From positions 3,948,465-4,012,464 of the forward strand of contig NC_049997.1 in assembly GCF_000003815.2 (NCBI RefSeq): 64,000 bases of DNA, in the 5' to 3' direction. How positions within the stretch are numbered: the first letter of the stretch is position 1; each line of letters begins with the position of its first letter. Below, one piece after another: positions 32,757 to 45,644 of this stretch. A model generated the notes under the pieces. The model saw only the letters and a program-made list of their open reading frames with translations, made no database searches and was not told where the DNA came from. Source of the DNA: Branchiostoma floridae (taxonomy: Eukaryota; Chordata; Leptocardii; Amphioxiformes; Branchiostomatidae). The translations under genes and the position numbers were made by a program.

Positions 32757-33296
32757 TGTTGATCAAACAACTTGGGTGAACAAACAGCTTAAAACCAAGC
32801 TCAGAGTTGAAGGTTAAGGTTCGCAGAATCCCCCCATACAGACCCTCCTCTGTCATAGTGCCAGAAAGTTTTACAGTCCAGACTGGCAAGTTTTACAGCC
32901 ATCCAACCTCCTTAAGGACATGTTGATCAAACAACTTGGAAGAACAAACAACTTGAAACCCAGCTCAGGGCGATGGCCTTGTCCTTTCTGCTGGGGTGAA
33001 ACCAGTCAGGGGTTTTAGTCTTTGACACAGGCTGACTGGGCTAGACTAAACTTTGGGAACCAGTCACTGTGTCCTTTACCTTACCTTGTACCTTTGTGGG
33101 AACCCTACTTTTCAGGGTCGTGGAGAATTCTAAAAAATGTATGCCTGAGCATGGAACCAGCTGGCCCAACACCTCTTGACTGTTGCAGCCACAGTTCAAA
33201 AATCCACAGGAAATGCACCATATCAATCATGATATTGATAGTAGTTACACTGTTACAGTATTGAAGCCTGAATGAATTCTAGTGACGATGGATAAG

Positions 33297-33384
33297 TAGC
33301 CTGATTGAATCTCGCTTATAGCTGCCCACCTAACGGAGGGGCCAGTTACAGCCCCGGACAGCAGAGTTTATGTTACACAGACTA
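33297..33384. mobile_element. 88-bp TAGYCTG-ended element
   Basis: TAGCCTGATTGAATC...ACACAGACTA with flanks ATGGATAAG and GTGGAGAAG (7 of 9 match), consistent with an older 9-bp duplication. Same family as 27035-27134 and 63766-63873. Confidence 0.7.
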
Positions 33385-34689
33385 GTGGAGAAGTAGCATC
33401 TACTAGTACCAGACTGACTACACTGGCTGTTATAAGAAGAATAATATTTTTTGCTACCAGAGGAGTTAGTCGCTTTGTAAAAAATGTAAAAATTTCTGTT
33501 TGAAAAAGGCAATAAAACTAATCCGCTCATTTTCTGTACAAAGGCAGTAGCTTTGGAGTTTAGATCATTAAGCCATAAATCAATTTAACGCGTCCACCAA
33601 ATGGTGGCTTTTCCAGTACTGTGGTCAAATTACTAATGACATCAAAACGCATCTTTCCAAATGTTAGTCCCTCATTATGTACCTGATATGTAGCAACAAT
33701 AGTAACAATTTATTATAAACATCCACAAAACCAATTCCAATTTGAGTTTTTTATGTAAGATATTTGTTCAATGCCCTTTAACTTTTTAAGAGAAATATCA
33801 TGAGCATGATCATTCAATAGTTGCGTTGTTGTGCGGTTTATAACCGGTGTGTTTGACGAGAAATATGAGGAACCTTCCAAGTTCAAAACTCAAAGGGTCA
33901 TGCAAGGACAAGCGCTGTTAAGTTGGTGATATACAAGGGATCTGGCTATTAAAGCAACCTTACAGAAGGGGAAGAGTGTCCAATAGAAACCTGACTACAT
34001 GAGACTGTCCAGCTATAAACTTACATTCACTGGAACCTGTGGTAGCAATTCCCATGTCAATCACACAATATAAGGCCACCAACAAACCTTGATTTTAAGT
34101 AGCCTAGATGCCAGGCCCCCGGACGATCTCTGCAACTATCTACTAGTATTGCAGAATATTCCTTGAGCATTTTTCTCATAGAGTCAAGAAAGTCTGGTAT
34201 CCAGGCAAACCTCAACAGATACAAAATTATAGATTGTTATACTATCATACAGTGCAGATATCATGCATGTATACTCATTGAAATGTAGAAATTCATCCAG
34301 AGCAAACAATGCTATCCGCCCAATTAGCCATGACTTTTTGGTACTACTATTATGAAATGCCGCTACTAAGTAGATGTAAACATTAGTAAGCCAAGCCAGG
34401 ATGAAAGGGACATCTGCAAACATCTGAATGACACTTTCTCAAATGGCTGGGTTCTAAACACACAAACAGTCTGGCATACTTCCATATTGTTAACAGTAAC
34501 CAGCAGCAGTCAGTCTGGTTAGTAGAGTAAGGGTCCATTCGTTGAGGTCCATCAATTCAACAGTCAGTCTGGCTAGAAATTTCAGTAAACTCTTACAGCT
34601 TTGATGTACATGGCATTAAAACTTTATAAAGATTGTACTTTAATAACCTCAGTCTCTTTTTTTTCTTTTTGGGATGGGCTAGCTGGAAA
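33385..34689. other. Intron 3, no recognised gene
   Basis: Contains one weak TAGCCTAGATGCCAGG/GTATCCAGGC inverted pair (34098-34207). Otherwise nothing recognised. Confidence 0.35.
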
Positions 34690-34720
34690 CATTTGGTTGG
34701 TTGATTGATTGATTGATTGA
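34690..34720. repeat. (TTGA)n microsatellite
   Basis: GATT/TTGA units, interrupted. Confidence 0.75.
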
Positions 34721-34822
34721 CTGACTGGGATCAATATGTATTAATGGCATTCAGATATCAAATATCACGATAAATGAAGTATACCTTAAAAAAGACACAG
34801 AGTGAGACCAATGTGATTCATT

Positions 34823-34875
34823 GCTTGATTGATTGATTGATTGATTGAATGATTGATTGATTGATTGATTGATTT
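34823..34875. repeat. (TTGA)n microsatellite
   Basis: Longer run of TTGA units about 110 bp from the first, with one interruption. Confidence 0.8.
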
Positions 34876-35948
34876 GAGACATTTGGTCTAACTCTTGGCT
34901 CTTCTGAAGCAAAGGGGGTGTTCACAATGGATGTTGGTATTATTATCTATTTAGGGCTCCTTTGCACAGGACGAAAGCTGCTATGATTAACCTTCAAATA
35001 AGACAAGTGAAAAAAGTCAGGTGAGACTCTTAAAGCCATGATTTTCCCTATTTAGAGCCTTTGGTAACTCTCACAACAAAACGTAGTGCCAGGTTTCTTT
35101 ACCCACTTCTTATTCCCTGAAGCAATCAAAGGAACAAAGGAGAACAGCTTTGACATTTGGCAAAAACCGCTGAATGTCAAGTTCAACTCTGACTGATCAA
35201 AGCTAACAGTACATGCAACACCTGTGAGATTTCAAGCAGTCACAGCTGACTAAAGAAAACACATCATCAGCAGACTGGAGTTTCCTTGTACTTCTTGAGG
35301 CATGTCTTAACAAAAGGGTCGGCTTTTTTTTCTTAGAAGGGATTTCAGTCTTGTTATCCGCCTTCCTGTTCCTCCAGATGTTGTAACAGTCAGCTGAACT
35401 GCGATAAAAGTCCTGATGGGGATGACTTGGTGCTGATTAAGGATTATGAAAATGTGATATCAGATCCTACTGTTACATTTAACCTTGGGAAAATCTTGAT
35501 CCTTTGACATGAAAAAGGAACCGTTGGCCATGGAAACAACAAGATCCGACTTATCCTCAAGCAGATGCCAGGAGGAAATTTTAATTGCATGAACTTTGCA
35601 AACTGAGAGCTTTGCAAAGTTAACTGGTTCTATAAGCAGATCCAATGGTGGTCCATGGATAGTGTTCTGCCATTGTACAATCTGCTTGGAGATTCCTAGA
35701 TACTTGATGTTTGAGAATAAATCAATAAATGAGGAAACAATGAGCAAAAATCAAATGAACTTGAGAAACTGGTCCCAGCATTCCTCACATTTCAGACTCA
35801 TGTAGTATGTGGTTAGAAATTCTTACATCAACCCACAAAAGGTTAAATAGTAAAGCTCTCCCACCAGATCAGACTCAAGATCTTGAGCTGATGTCAGAGA
35901 TCTGTAATGTTAGAGACAAATAACTCCTGGCTATCTTCCAGGAGACTA
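34876..35948. other. Intron 3, no recognised gene
   Basis: No exon or bounded element recognised. Confidence 0.35.
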
Positions 35949-36158
35949 CTGTAAATGCATTTTAGTTCGGGAAGATTTCATTTCGCAATAACAGGAAAAA
36001 GGACTTTTCGCAGTGGTTTTAAGTCCAAGGTAGCACATGATGCACTGTAGTCTCTTACTGCCATGGAAAAATGTTCTTGCTGGTTTTAATTTTGCGGTGA
36101 AGCGGCCACCGCAAAAACAGCGAACATTAAACCACCGCAAATGTTTCTGCATTTACAG
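35949..36158. mobile_element. TA-flanked palindromic MITE, family copy 1
   Basis: 210 bp, ends CTGTAAATGCA...TGCATTTACAG with TA on both sides. The interior is rich in TTCGC/GCGAA and GCGGT motifs able to pair along its length. Same family as 48905-49113 and 54686-54893. Nonautonomous; a TA target suggests mariner-like mobilisation. Confidence 0.85.
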
Positions 36159-36486
36159 TACACAACAGACTGAGTAGGGCAAGAACCAGAACACTGTCAG
36201 TTTCCCATGAATCTTCATTTCAACTCTTCCACTTCCACTGTCACCCATCCCAGAGTGAGTCCCACTGTACAAGACATTTGGACTCGGGTAACGTCATTTA
36301 GAAAGCACTCAGTATAACTCTATACCCAAACAACAATATTCATTCAGAAGTTTCCTTTTGAAAGACTTGGAACGGCAGTTTCAAAGGGTGCTGCTACGAG
36401 GTTTCCTTATGGCCCAATATTGCGATGGATTATTCTAATTATTCCTTAAAAGTTCTTGGATATAGATATTAGAAACTCAACATTTA

Positions 36487-36829
36487 GGCCACACCAATTT
36501 AATTTCTTGGTTCACGGATTTGCTCGCTCCTATATAAAAATTACCACTCAGCAAATTTTCACCATTAATGAAACCATTCACCAACTTTCTGGTGTAGCAA
36601 ACTGGCCTTTATATTATAAGCTCCTTAAAGTGTGGGTACAGGTGCTGTTACTGTACAAAAATAGTGTTTTTGTACTTTTATCAAGCTGAAAACTTTTTTT
36701 CTTTATGTTTTGGATTAGCCGTTACCTTTACCCCAACCATCTTACAATTTTTATTTTTATTTTTATTTCGCCCTCTCGCTCCATATTCATGAAAAAATCC
36801 GTGAACCAAGAAATTAAATTGGTGTGGCC
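36487..36829. mobile_element. PIF/Harbinger-like MITE with TTA duplication
   Basis: Perfect inverted repeats of 35 bp beginning GGCCACACCAATTTAATTTC. TTA flanks at 36484-36486 and 36830-36832. A 3-bp TWA target and GG-starting ends fit PIF/Harbinger. 343 bp, no transposase. Confidence 0.88.
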
Positions 36830-36832
36830 TTA

Positions 36833-39185
36833 GTAACCCCTATCTTAACCCAATGCCTACCAATCATAAATTTCATCATCATAAAAAATATGCAGGGTTT
36901 TAAACCACAAACAGACGGATGATGAACCTCCTCTGTCAGTCAGTCTTTTCCAGACTATACAAACTACGCAAAAGAACTTAACGACAAAAGATTACAACGC
37001 TAACAGATACGAAATTACATAAAACATAATGTTGCAACTTTGCAAATAGTAAAGTCCAGGATGATGAACCAATTAAGTTAACCATTATTGCTAGAGGCTG
37101 ACCTGCAGAGACAATGCTGTAGACATTTGGATGTCTTCAATTTTATCACTAGTGACTCTCAATTTGTTCCAGCCGGGGTATCCTTGACACTGAGTTAGCA
37201 GAATAACTTTGAGGTTAAAGACTTTGGTGTCGTCTGAACAAGCAATAACGAGATACTGTCCGAGCTTGTCATTTTTAGTGGTCAGCATATCTCATCATAA
37301 TTGACTCTGAGCTATACAGAGCCATGAGAAGCCATCTAACAGGCAAGAAAGTATTTGAAATGTGGGTGAGATAACGAGTTATGAAATATCAATTCCGCAA
37401 AGTGTAGGTACTTCTAATTGCAAAGTCACGGTCAATAAGTAAACATAATTAGTTCAGACATGTCGTGTTCATAGATGGTGGCACATACTGATATTATTGT
37501 TGGATGGGTTGACTCTTTCTTGTTAAGAGCTTATACGATTGGCAGGGTTGAATCCCTATAGTATACATACTGTCATACATGTATACAGAGAGGCTGCCAT
37601 TCAGTGTTGATTTAATGTGTGACCTCAGATACGGCCATCATAAAGACTTTGAACCACTCACACACAGATGAACCCGTCATGGTGGGTTCTTTAAAAAAGT
37701 ACGCTATGCTGACCGTCCTCAACGCAAGGCCTCCAGCAAAGGAAACTTTAAGGTATTTTTAATTCCTTTGAGGGCAGTTTACACTTTGCCCTGCTTGGGT
37801 TCCAAACCCAGAACCTTTCGATTCTAAGTCAACAACAACATTAGCTATAGCATAGGCCACCTTCTTACCTGGCATCCTGCAAGCCACTTTAACTTTTAAA
37901 AATAACAAGATTCTATAATTGACATAAAATCTTAGTGAGGATGTCATATCAACCAGATGTTTTCTTTCAGTTCTCAGCAGCACATTTGAAAATTTGTTCA
38001 TCAGCTTTGCTATCAAACCCTGCCTGGGGGGAGCTCTTGTTTATCGGAGGTGCTCTCACTACAAGTCTACTCTTTGATCTGTGCTGGAACCTTCCGCCTA
38101 CGTCTTAAAGTATTTGTGTCAGAAGGACAAAGGAAACACAATATTTTCCTCACACAGAAAGCAGGGATCAAGCATGTAGACATGTCTGGCTCTGTCCATC
38201 CAACGCTTTAACAAATCATTCATTCAAAAGGTATGTTACACTGGGGTTCAAGCACCATAAACCAACCATGCCAAACGGTTTTGAGCCTTTTGGTGTAATT
38301 GGTTGCGTGCTGGGTTTGTGGTCAGCACGGGTGCAATCCTGGGAGCTAGGACATTGGTTCTGTCTGTTTCTACTCCTTTCTTATAGGTAAAACTGTTCAA
38401 AAGCATAAATTCATCTGTCATCAGCAAAAAGGAAACACTAGAATACTAGATTATTACATTTTCCTCACACAGAAAGCAGGATACTGAAGAGAGCATGCAG
38501 ATGACATGTTTGGCTTGGACCTTCAAACACAGTCAGAGGATTAGAATGGCTTTTCAAAGAAACCCTTCTTAATACTGACTTCAAAATAGGAATGAAGGGA
38601 GGCAAAAATCCATCTGTCAGCAACCCCTTGCAGTAGTTTACAAAAGTCTAGCATCTGCCATAAAAATTCAAGGGTCATCACAACATGCTTCAAAAACTTT
38701 GAAACTGACAACTGCATGTGTATTGCTTGATATCAGCAAACTTTTCTGATTTGCATGAAATAGCCTCACATTTTTTTCATAATTGTGAAACTATGTGAAT
38801 ACATAGTTTTCACTATGTGAATATATCCACAGAAAATGGGGGCTTCTCATTGGCTGACCGGAAGTACATGTAGCTAGCAGTCCTTTGCCACAGTAAACCT
38901 GATTCAATAGTTTTCAAATTGCTTTTTCACCCTTCCAGCCTAATTCCTTCCACCCAGAGTCACCATGAACCATTTACTTAACCTAAGCTTGCCCCAAGGT
39001 ACACATTTCTCCTGTACTAGAACAAAGAGTTCACTTTTCCTGGCTGACATTGACAACTGTGTAAGGGAAACATCTGTTTTACTTCAGAAGGAGGACTGGG
39101 AACATTGGTCTGTGGGCTGAGGACTGGTCCAGATTAAGTTTCAGCCCAAGCACAGACAGACAGACAAACAGTTAATTTTGTGTAA
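36833..39185. other. Intron 3, no recognised gene
   Basis: Contains a small ACTATGTGAATACATAGT palindrome near 38790-38812. No exon, RNA or bounded element recognised. Confidence 0.35.
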
Positions 39186-39600
39186 GGCCACACCAATTTT
39201 ATTTGTAGCTTCTTGGATTCTACTGTCCTATTTTTCCCAAGTTTAAATAAATGGCCACAACTCCCATTGACAAATTTTCACTACCTCTCCTGACTTCCAA
39301 ATTAACTATGGGCCTCAAATTTCAGTGCCTGTATGCAGCTACTAGTATTTTGAACGGTACGTATATTCCTTTTTTTTTTTTCAAAATTGGGGCTTTGCTT
39401 ATCAGGAACCATCCTTCGTAGTAAATATTGATTTGTTGCATAAAAAAGTCAACATGTGCCAAGGAAATCTAAAAACTTATCATTTGTTAAATCTTTTGTT
39501 ATTTATGTCGTTAACTTTTTGTCAAAACTTTTTTTTTTACCTGCTGGTACGGTTTTGTTCTGAAAATATCTGAGAAGCAACAAATTAAATTGCTGTGGCC
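39186..39600. mobile_element. PIF/Harbinger-like MITE with TAA duplication
   Basis: Ends GGCCACACCAATTTTATTTG and, inverted, GGCCACAGCAATTTAATTTG; TAA on both sides (39183-39185 and 39601-39603). 415 bp. Diverged relative of 36487-36829. Confidence 0.85.
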
Positions 39601-39603
39601 TAA

Positions 39604-41049
39604 TTCAGTGTAAAGTGTTCCCTGCATGCTCCAGGTTGTGATGTTGATTAGTTCTGCTTGAAAGGAAGCAGATTTTTACAAGATCGAGGTTTTTAGATCA
39701 AACCTGGTTTAGGAGGATGCTAACCTGTGTTTATGGTGGTTTAGGAAGATACTAAACTGTGTTTATGGAAACCCGATTTTGTTACTAATAGGCCACACAG
39801 GTTTTACAACAAGGATGGCACCCTCTTTCGATGTTCAACCCAATACATCTGGAAATAGAAACATTCACTTTGATGATTTTTTAATTAGACTATAACTTTA
39901 CAACTTGACCATGCCTCAGGCAGACCCTTTTCTATAAGGTGAAGGCAGCCTATTCTGATTTCTCCTAGAGGAAGCCTTCTTATTCCTAGTGATATGACTA
40001 AATTTTACGGATTGCATTCCTTGATTTTAGTGTAAGAAGTAGGGTCATCGTCTGAATTTAGCGTATTGTGGGGGACCCCCATGCAGATCCTCCATTAGTG
40101 GTAAGTTGTTGCAGATCATCTGGTGAAAGGAGCTAGATCAATTTATACAGAAATTTTAAGAAGAAATTTAAAAAAAAGTAATGGGATAATGTTACTGATG
40201 TTGAACATAAAGTGGATTTTTATACCTTAATGAGCACAAAGCTCAGTGCCTCTTCTTGAGTGAGTTTTGTGACATAGAACAGCTGTCTAGTACAAGGTCA
40301 TGCACCATTACTTTACAAGTAGAATGCAAAACAATCACCAAATCAACTCAGTAAAAAATTTGGTGAATTTCATAATGATTTTGCTTATTTTGATTATCTG
40401 GCTCATTATGGGATGAAGCATTTTTGTCTGACAGGTTAGGGATACCCTGGGATCATGTGAAAATAAAATCAGCACCTGAAGGGGAGATCTTTCACATCTG
40501 CATAGCCAAGCAATTATCCATGCTTCCTGAAGAAGCTTCATGAGTCCTTTATTCACCATTTCAAGGGACAGGTCAGGAAGATAGGGGTGAGAGTGGAAAT
40601 TGTAACAGAATCTGTTCTCCCTCATCTCCATCCTTTTGTAATCTTAGAAGAGTAGTGGCTCTTGGAACTCCTATGCTGACCCTAATCCCAGAAGCATGTC
40701 CCAAAGAGTTTTGAGTACTTTAATGGTCACAGATTTTGCCAAAGAATGAAGAAAAAAATTATTTTGGTTTGTTCCTCTTCAGTTCAGTACCTCAATGGTA
40801 CTTTAAATGCATCTAATGGATGGATTGTCTTTTACTTGGTACAGGAACTTGACATGTGTAGATCATGGTGTCATCTTTCTGATGTGGGTAAGGTCTTGAA
40901 ATAATTAGATTTGGGGACCCCAGCAGCTTGTATTGCCTATTGCCTGCTGGCTGGCATTTGTCAAAGATGATTTTTTACCTCATACAACTAATAATATACA
41001 AATGTAGAACCATATGATTATAAGCCATAAAAACAAGAGAAACCGTTAC
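39604..41049. other. Intron 3, left-hand flank of exon 3
   Basis: No further exon needed: exons 3 and 4 join in matching phase. No gene seen. Confidence 0.35.
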
Positions 41050-41116
41050 CTTGGAAACAGTACCACGGTCGCCCCTGGAAACCGTTGATCACCATCTTGG
41101 CCTCCTGCCAGTAACC
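41050..41116 (-). CDS. Exon 3: end of the thrombospondin N-terminal domain
   Basis: 67 nt, bounded by CATCACCAG|GG and CAAG|GTAACG; enters in phase 0 and leaves in phase 1. It encodes GYWQEAKMVINGFQGRPWYC and then FQ. Joined after KFT from exon 2 it gives the last strands of a laminin-G-like jelly roll (KFTGxWQEAKxVxxG...C) with the final cysteine expected to pair with the VDCQ cysteine of exon 2. Phases agree on both sides. Confidence 0.82.
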
Positions 41117-42599
41117 CTGGTGATGAAGAAACACAAGTTGCCATGACAACAAGATATTTGTTTGCTGAGTTATTGTCATGTAGCAATAAAAAGCACTTAC
41201 CAAGATAACTGATATCAGGCACAAATATAAGAGCAATGTTTACAAGGTAAACAAGAGTTCGTAGACCTCAGGCCTGCATGAAATGTATTGGGTTTCTGTA
41301 GACCTATTGTGTATTTTTGCCTTTTTGTCTGTGGTACGTGGTTGGAAAAATGAGCTTTTTACCGTGTTGGTTGTGCACCATGCAAAAGTCTGACTCTGAA
41401 ATTCCATTTTCTGAATTTGTAAGTTTGGACATGGATGAACATTACTTATTTTGGATTTCTTAAGTATGTAACCAACCACAGTACTTTGAAGTTGTTGAGA
41501 CGCTACCTTTTTTTGTCTCAGATGGCCCATGCACATGTAGTTACTCTGTCACATGATATACTAATATCTTCCTATTTCAATGTACTGACCTAATGCAGCT
41601 GCTAAGTCTCCTTGGTTTGTGTTCTTCCAATGATATTCATTAAAGATTTATTTCTGGGGTGTTATTCACTTGACATCGGAATGTTACTTGCATAATTTGA
41701 CCAATGATACTTTTATCTGTAGTTCCATAGACATTAGACAATATGAATAGTGGTAGCCCCCATGCAGCAGCAACAGTTAGTCCCCAGGGTGGTATGATAT
41801 TTTCATTCAATCCATCCAACCCAAACCTAAATCTCCTGTAGTATCTAAGCCAAATTTAACAGCATAATTTACCATGAAAAATGTCCTTGTCAATCCCACT
41901 TATAGATGGCAAGCTGCTGGCAATGGAAGCTTTGAAAAGTTCAGAAGCTGTTGTAGTCAGAGCAAACACCCAGCAAACATCCCCGCAAACCAATGAGCAG
42001 TTGCTTAGAAGGGGAATTTCATCATATATTTGCCGCGACAAAATGCAACAAACGATACTGAATTTAAAACAGAACAAAGCTAAGCCTCCACCACTTAACC
42101 CTGCCTGTAACATAGATTAAGCAGGCCCAAAAACCAAGCGAATATGACTAGCCCAAAACAACAAATTACCTGTATACAGTATGGAAATGGCATTACCAAA
42201 GAAACAAAAAGAAACACAGGACAAATCATACACATACCTTTCTCTTATGCCCACACTCTATACAGTTCTCCTCCACATTAGAAAATTGCATCTTCTTCTG
42301 TTTAAGTTCAAGTTCAACCATGATTGCCAACAGGGTAAAGGAACTTGTACCGAAACTTAAAAATCAGTACTATACAGCTCTAGAAACACCACAAAGAGTA
42401 ATAAGCAAACTCCAATTATACCTGACCAACAGATATATAATCTTGTACACTCCCGTCATCTGGCAAACTGTCAGTGCCACTAAGTAACCTGATACATCGA
42501 AGGTGGCCCAGGCCAGATGATGGTTCTACACCCAACCATAATCTGTTTTTAAAACCAAGCAGATATTGGGAGGATGCCCCAACCACACAAAAACAGGGT
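41117..42599. other. Intron 2, no recognised gene
   Basis: Frames near 41856-42120 are short and lack splice sites or domains. Nothing supported. Confidence 0.35.
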
Positions 42600-43215
42600 C
42601 AACCTATACAGTATCAAGTTCAAGCACTAGGAGGCCCAAAATCAAACCTGACCACCAGGACACCACAAACAACTCACGTACCAAATAGCAACACAATGGT
42701 ACCTTGCGTTCCGGAGATACAGCGCACGCCCCGTGCCCGCACAAAAGGTAACCTAAAATGTCAAGTTCAAGCACCAAGGGCGCCAAAATCAAAATTGAGC
42801 ATTATTCAGCCACCGCCGACACATGTGCCAAATATCATCGCGCCAGCACCAGCCGTTCAGAAGATATAACTCCGGAAACACCCCTCCCGGACACAAAATT
42901 CGACCTGCCGGGTCAAGTTCAAACGCGACAAGGCCCAAAGTCAATCCTAGGCAACAGGCAACAACCCCCCACCCATGCACCAAAAATCGTCGCAATCGCG
43001 CGTATCGTTCCGGACACACAGCGCCAAAAGTGCCCCCAAAACACCAAAAATGCCACCTGCAATGTCAAGTTCAAACGCCAGGAGGCCCAAAATCAAACCT
43101 GAGTGTTAGGCTACCACCCCCAACCCACGTACCAAAAATCGTCGTGCTCGCACCATCCGTTCACGAGATACAGCGCCCTACATCCCCGGCTACCGAAAAG
43201 TTCCCACCAGCATCA
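42600..43215. repeat. About 142-153-bp tandem repeat, four units
   Basis: Units start at GTCAAGTTCAA (about 42616, 42758, 42911 and 43063), followed by GGCCCAAAATCAAACCTG and CACGTACCAAA. C-rich on the plus strand, so long pseudo-frames arise, but they shift between units and are not conserved. Confidence 0.8.
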
Positions 43216-43550
43216 AAACCATACCTGCATTAAATGATGACTTGGGGACAAGGTCAAGAGTGGCCCGGTGTTTATTGAGCTTTTAACAACTTATATGTAA
43301 GATACCTTCTGAAGTTAATTTAAATTGAACTTTATTATCAGACACAAAAATTGGACCAAGTCTTATATTTGCATGACATGCTTCACAGAAATTCTCATTC
43401 CTTGACATAGACTAGAATTGACACCCAACTCATTCTGACTTTAACAGCTGCTCAACAGTTCAACCTAGCTTCAGGGTGACTTCTAACCAACACAGATGAA
43501 CTTTCAAGATACGTAATGTATTTATACACTCATATGCTTCCACCAGCAAA

Positions 43551-43722
43551 TACCCTGGAAACCAGACTTTTAGCCAGGGCGGGCGGAGAATCTGTTCAGC
43601 TGCCAAGGCAGGTTTTCCCAAGGACCTTAGGTACATGTAAGCACTCCTGGGAAGAGTCAACCTGCCTTGGCTGCCTAACAGATTTTCTGCTGCCATGGCT
43701 TAAAAGTCTGGTTTCCAGGGTA
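43551..43722. mobile_element. 172-bp MITE with 9-bp near-perfect duplication
   Basis: Perfect 22-bp inverted ends beginning TACCCTGGAAACCAGAC. Flanks ACCAGCAAA (43542-43550) and AACAGCAAA (43723-43731), 8 of 9 equal. An inner inverted pair GCCAAGGCAGGTT/AACCTGCCTTGGC forms a second stem. Confidence 0.82.
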
Positions 43723-45476
43723 AACAGCAAAATGGCATCAGTAATACCAATCGATTCAAGTTTGAAAAAGAAAGAAAAATTAAGATGTCAATTAGGCCAC
43801 CATGTAAAAAAAATGGCACGCTGAGTGACCAGCTGCTTTATGGATGTCCAAGCTTCATCTTCACCTTGGTACCCAGTGGAAAACCTGCATGTGACCAGGA
43901 GCTAGTAAAATACCCTGGTACGTTCAGTAAAGACCCTTAATGCATTCTCAGGTGACACATTAAGTGTGTGTCCAGTGAGAGGATTTTGTCTAAGTCCTAA
44001 AAGAATTGCAGGTTTCTTTGCCTAATTATAAGCTCTGTATGTTGTTACGAAAGCTTTGTGTTCTGCTTTTAAGTTCAACTTGTCAGATTGCCCTATCCAT
44101 GGTGCATAACAGTGGAGGTCAGTACAGCAGGAACCCCTCTCATGTACAAGAACAAGTGCCCAATTAAACCTTGATTTACTGCACAGCTGAGAGATAACAC
44201 AGGAAACAGTTGGCTGGTGGGCACTAAAAATGATCCATCTGTTACTGACTTGGATTGTTAAAGAAAGAGCATAAGTCTTGAATAAAACAGTTATTTCTCA
44301 AGAACTAAAGAAGGTTACATTTTAGTAAAGGCAGTGGTAATGCACAGACTAGATGACATTTTCATCAAAGTAATCCAAATTTTGTCTCATATCAAATTTC
44401 AAACTTGAATGTAGGACCACAGTTATGGCACTATAGTTTTTAGTAACATTACGAATTCCAAATGTTTGAAAACTTACATATTATATACAACAATATAGGA
44501 TGATATCAGGAAGAATGCAAATGACTGGACTATGTGCATGTACATTAAAGTTAGGAAGACAGTTTCATATGTCTACTTTTCTTTCAAAAGAAAAGTTATT
44601 TTTATTACACTCTTGACCTTAAGTGAAGATTATCAAAATTCTTAAAACTGCAAAGTTTGCCCAGGTTCAGTGAAATTGTTGCCTTGAAATGTGTAACAAT
44701 AGCCAACAGCATATTTCAAACCTTGTCCTCACCAGATAAGGCACATTAATATAGAAAACACTCTTCCTCTTGGGGAAGCCGGGGAGACTGTTGTGTGTCA
44801 CGCCAAGATTACCCCAAGTCTTATCAGTCTAGTTCTGAAGGACCCAGGCTGGTCTGTTGCTCGCTGACAAATTAAGATGGAAGACTTCACCAAGCAGTCT
44901 GGCTGCTGTCCAAAATGGCTAGTTAGTCTCCAGAAAAGGTTTGTATACTCCACAATTTTAAACAGAGAGTTTCAAACAAAGCTTATTGTTACATACACAG
45001 GGCTTAGGCATGACAAGCTGTTAGATGAAAAGCAGCAAGCTGCTACACGTAGTATCATGAGTTTCCACAGCGTCTTGTCTTGAGTTGAGGGCAAGGATGT
45101 AGATAGAGATTATGTTTACAATCAATACAGATACAAAACTACAAGGTCAGTCAAACCTACATACTACTAGTGACCACTACAAGTACTACATAAGGACCAC
45201 CTGGCCAAGGTGACTACTTTTGTGGTCTGTTGTTTTTTCCCCACTGTCTATAGTGACCACCTGTCCACATAGTTTTACATTGTAAACCAGATTTTATCTC
45301 TCCATTGATTGGTCATCTTGGGCAGGTTCAACTGTAATACAATTCTGTAAAAAGCCAGCCTATATGACTTGGTCTCTGGTGAAATTTCCTTGGCCCTGGA
45401 CTGGCCTGGAGGTAAAGAGCTAGCCTATGCAGACCCGAAGAAACAGTAGAGATGGCATCCAAGCTAGCAGGTCTTT
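43723..45476. other. Intron 2, no recognised gene
   Basis: No exon, RNA or bounded element recognised. Confidence 0.35.
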
Positions 45477-45558
45477 TAGCCTGGATGCCAGACCCTGTAC
45501 AAGGCCATCCTTTGGTTATCCTCTGGGGCCATGTATTAAAAGTCTGGCATCCAAACTA
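45477..45558. mobile_element. 82-bp MITE-like remnant
   Basis: TAGCCTGGATGCCAGAC on the left pairs with GTCTGGCATCCAAACTA on the right. No target duplication seen. It lies about 90 bp from exon 2. Confidence 0.55.
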
Positions 45559-45644
45559 CAGTACAAGGTCCACTGTTTTTGGTTGACAAATTTTGTAGTC
45601 TACCCCAACCTCCCTAAATGGAACAACCCTAATACAGTACTTAC

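Larger units (their letters stand above)
31780..32980. repeat. Irregular tandem repeat split by a LINE fragment
   Basis: Units contain GGATCCCCCCATGCAGAC, CCAGACTGGCAAGTTTTACA and CCAACCTCCTTAAGGACATG (near 31786, 31934, 32060 and 32830). The third unit is interrupted after AAGGACA at 32140 and resumes TGTTGATC at 32757. Confidence 0.75.

Noticed and set aside
42474-43233. Proline- and glutamine-rich open frames
   Set aside because: They follow 142-153-bp tandem repeats whose frame changes from unit to unit.
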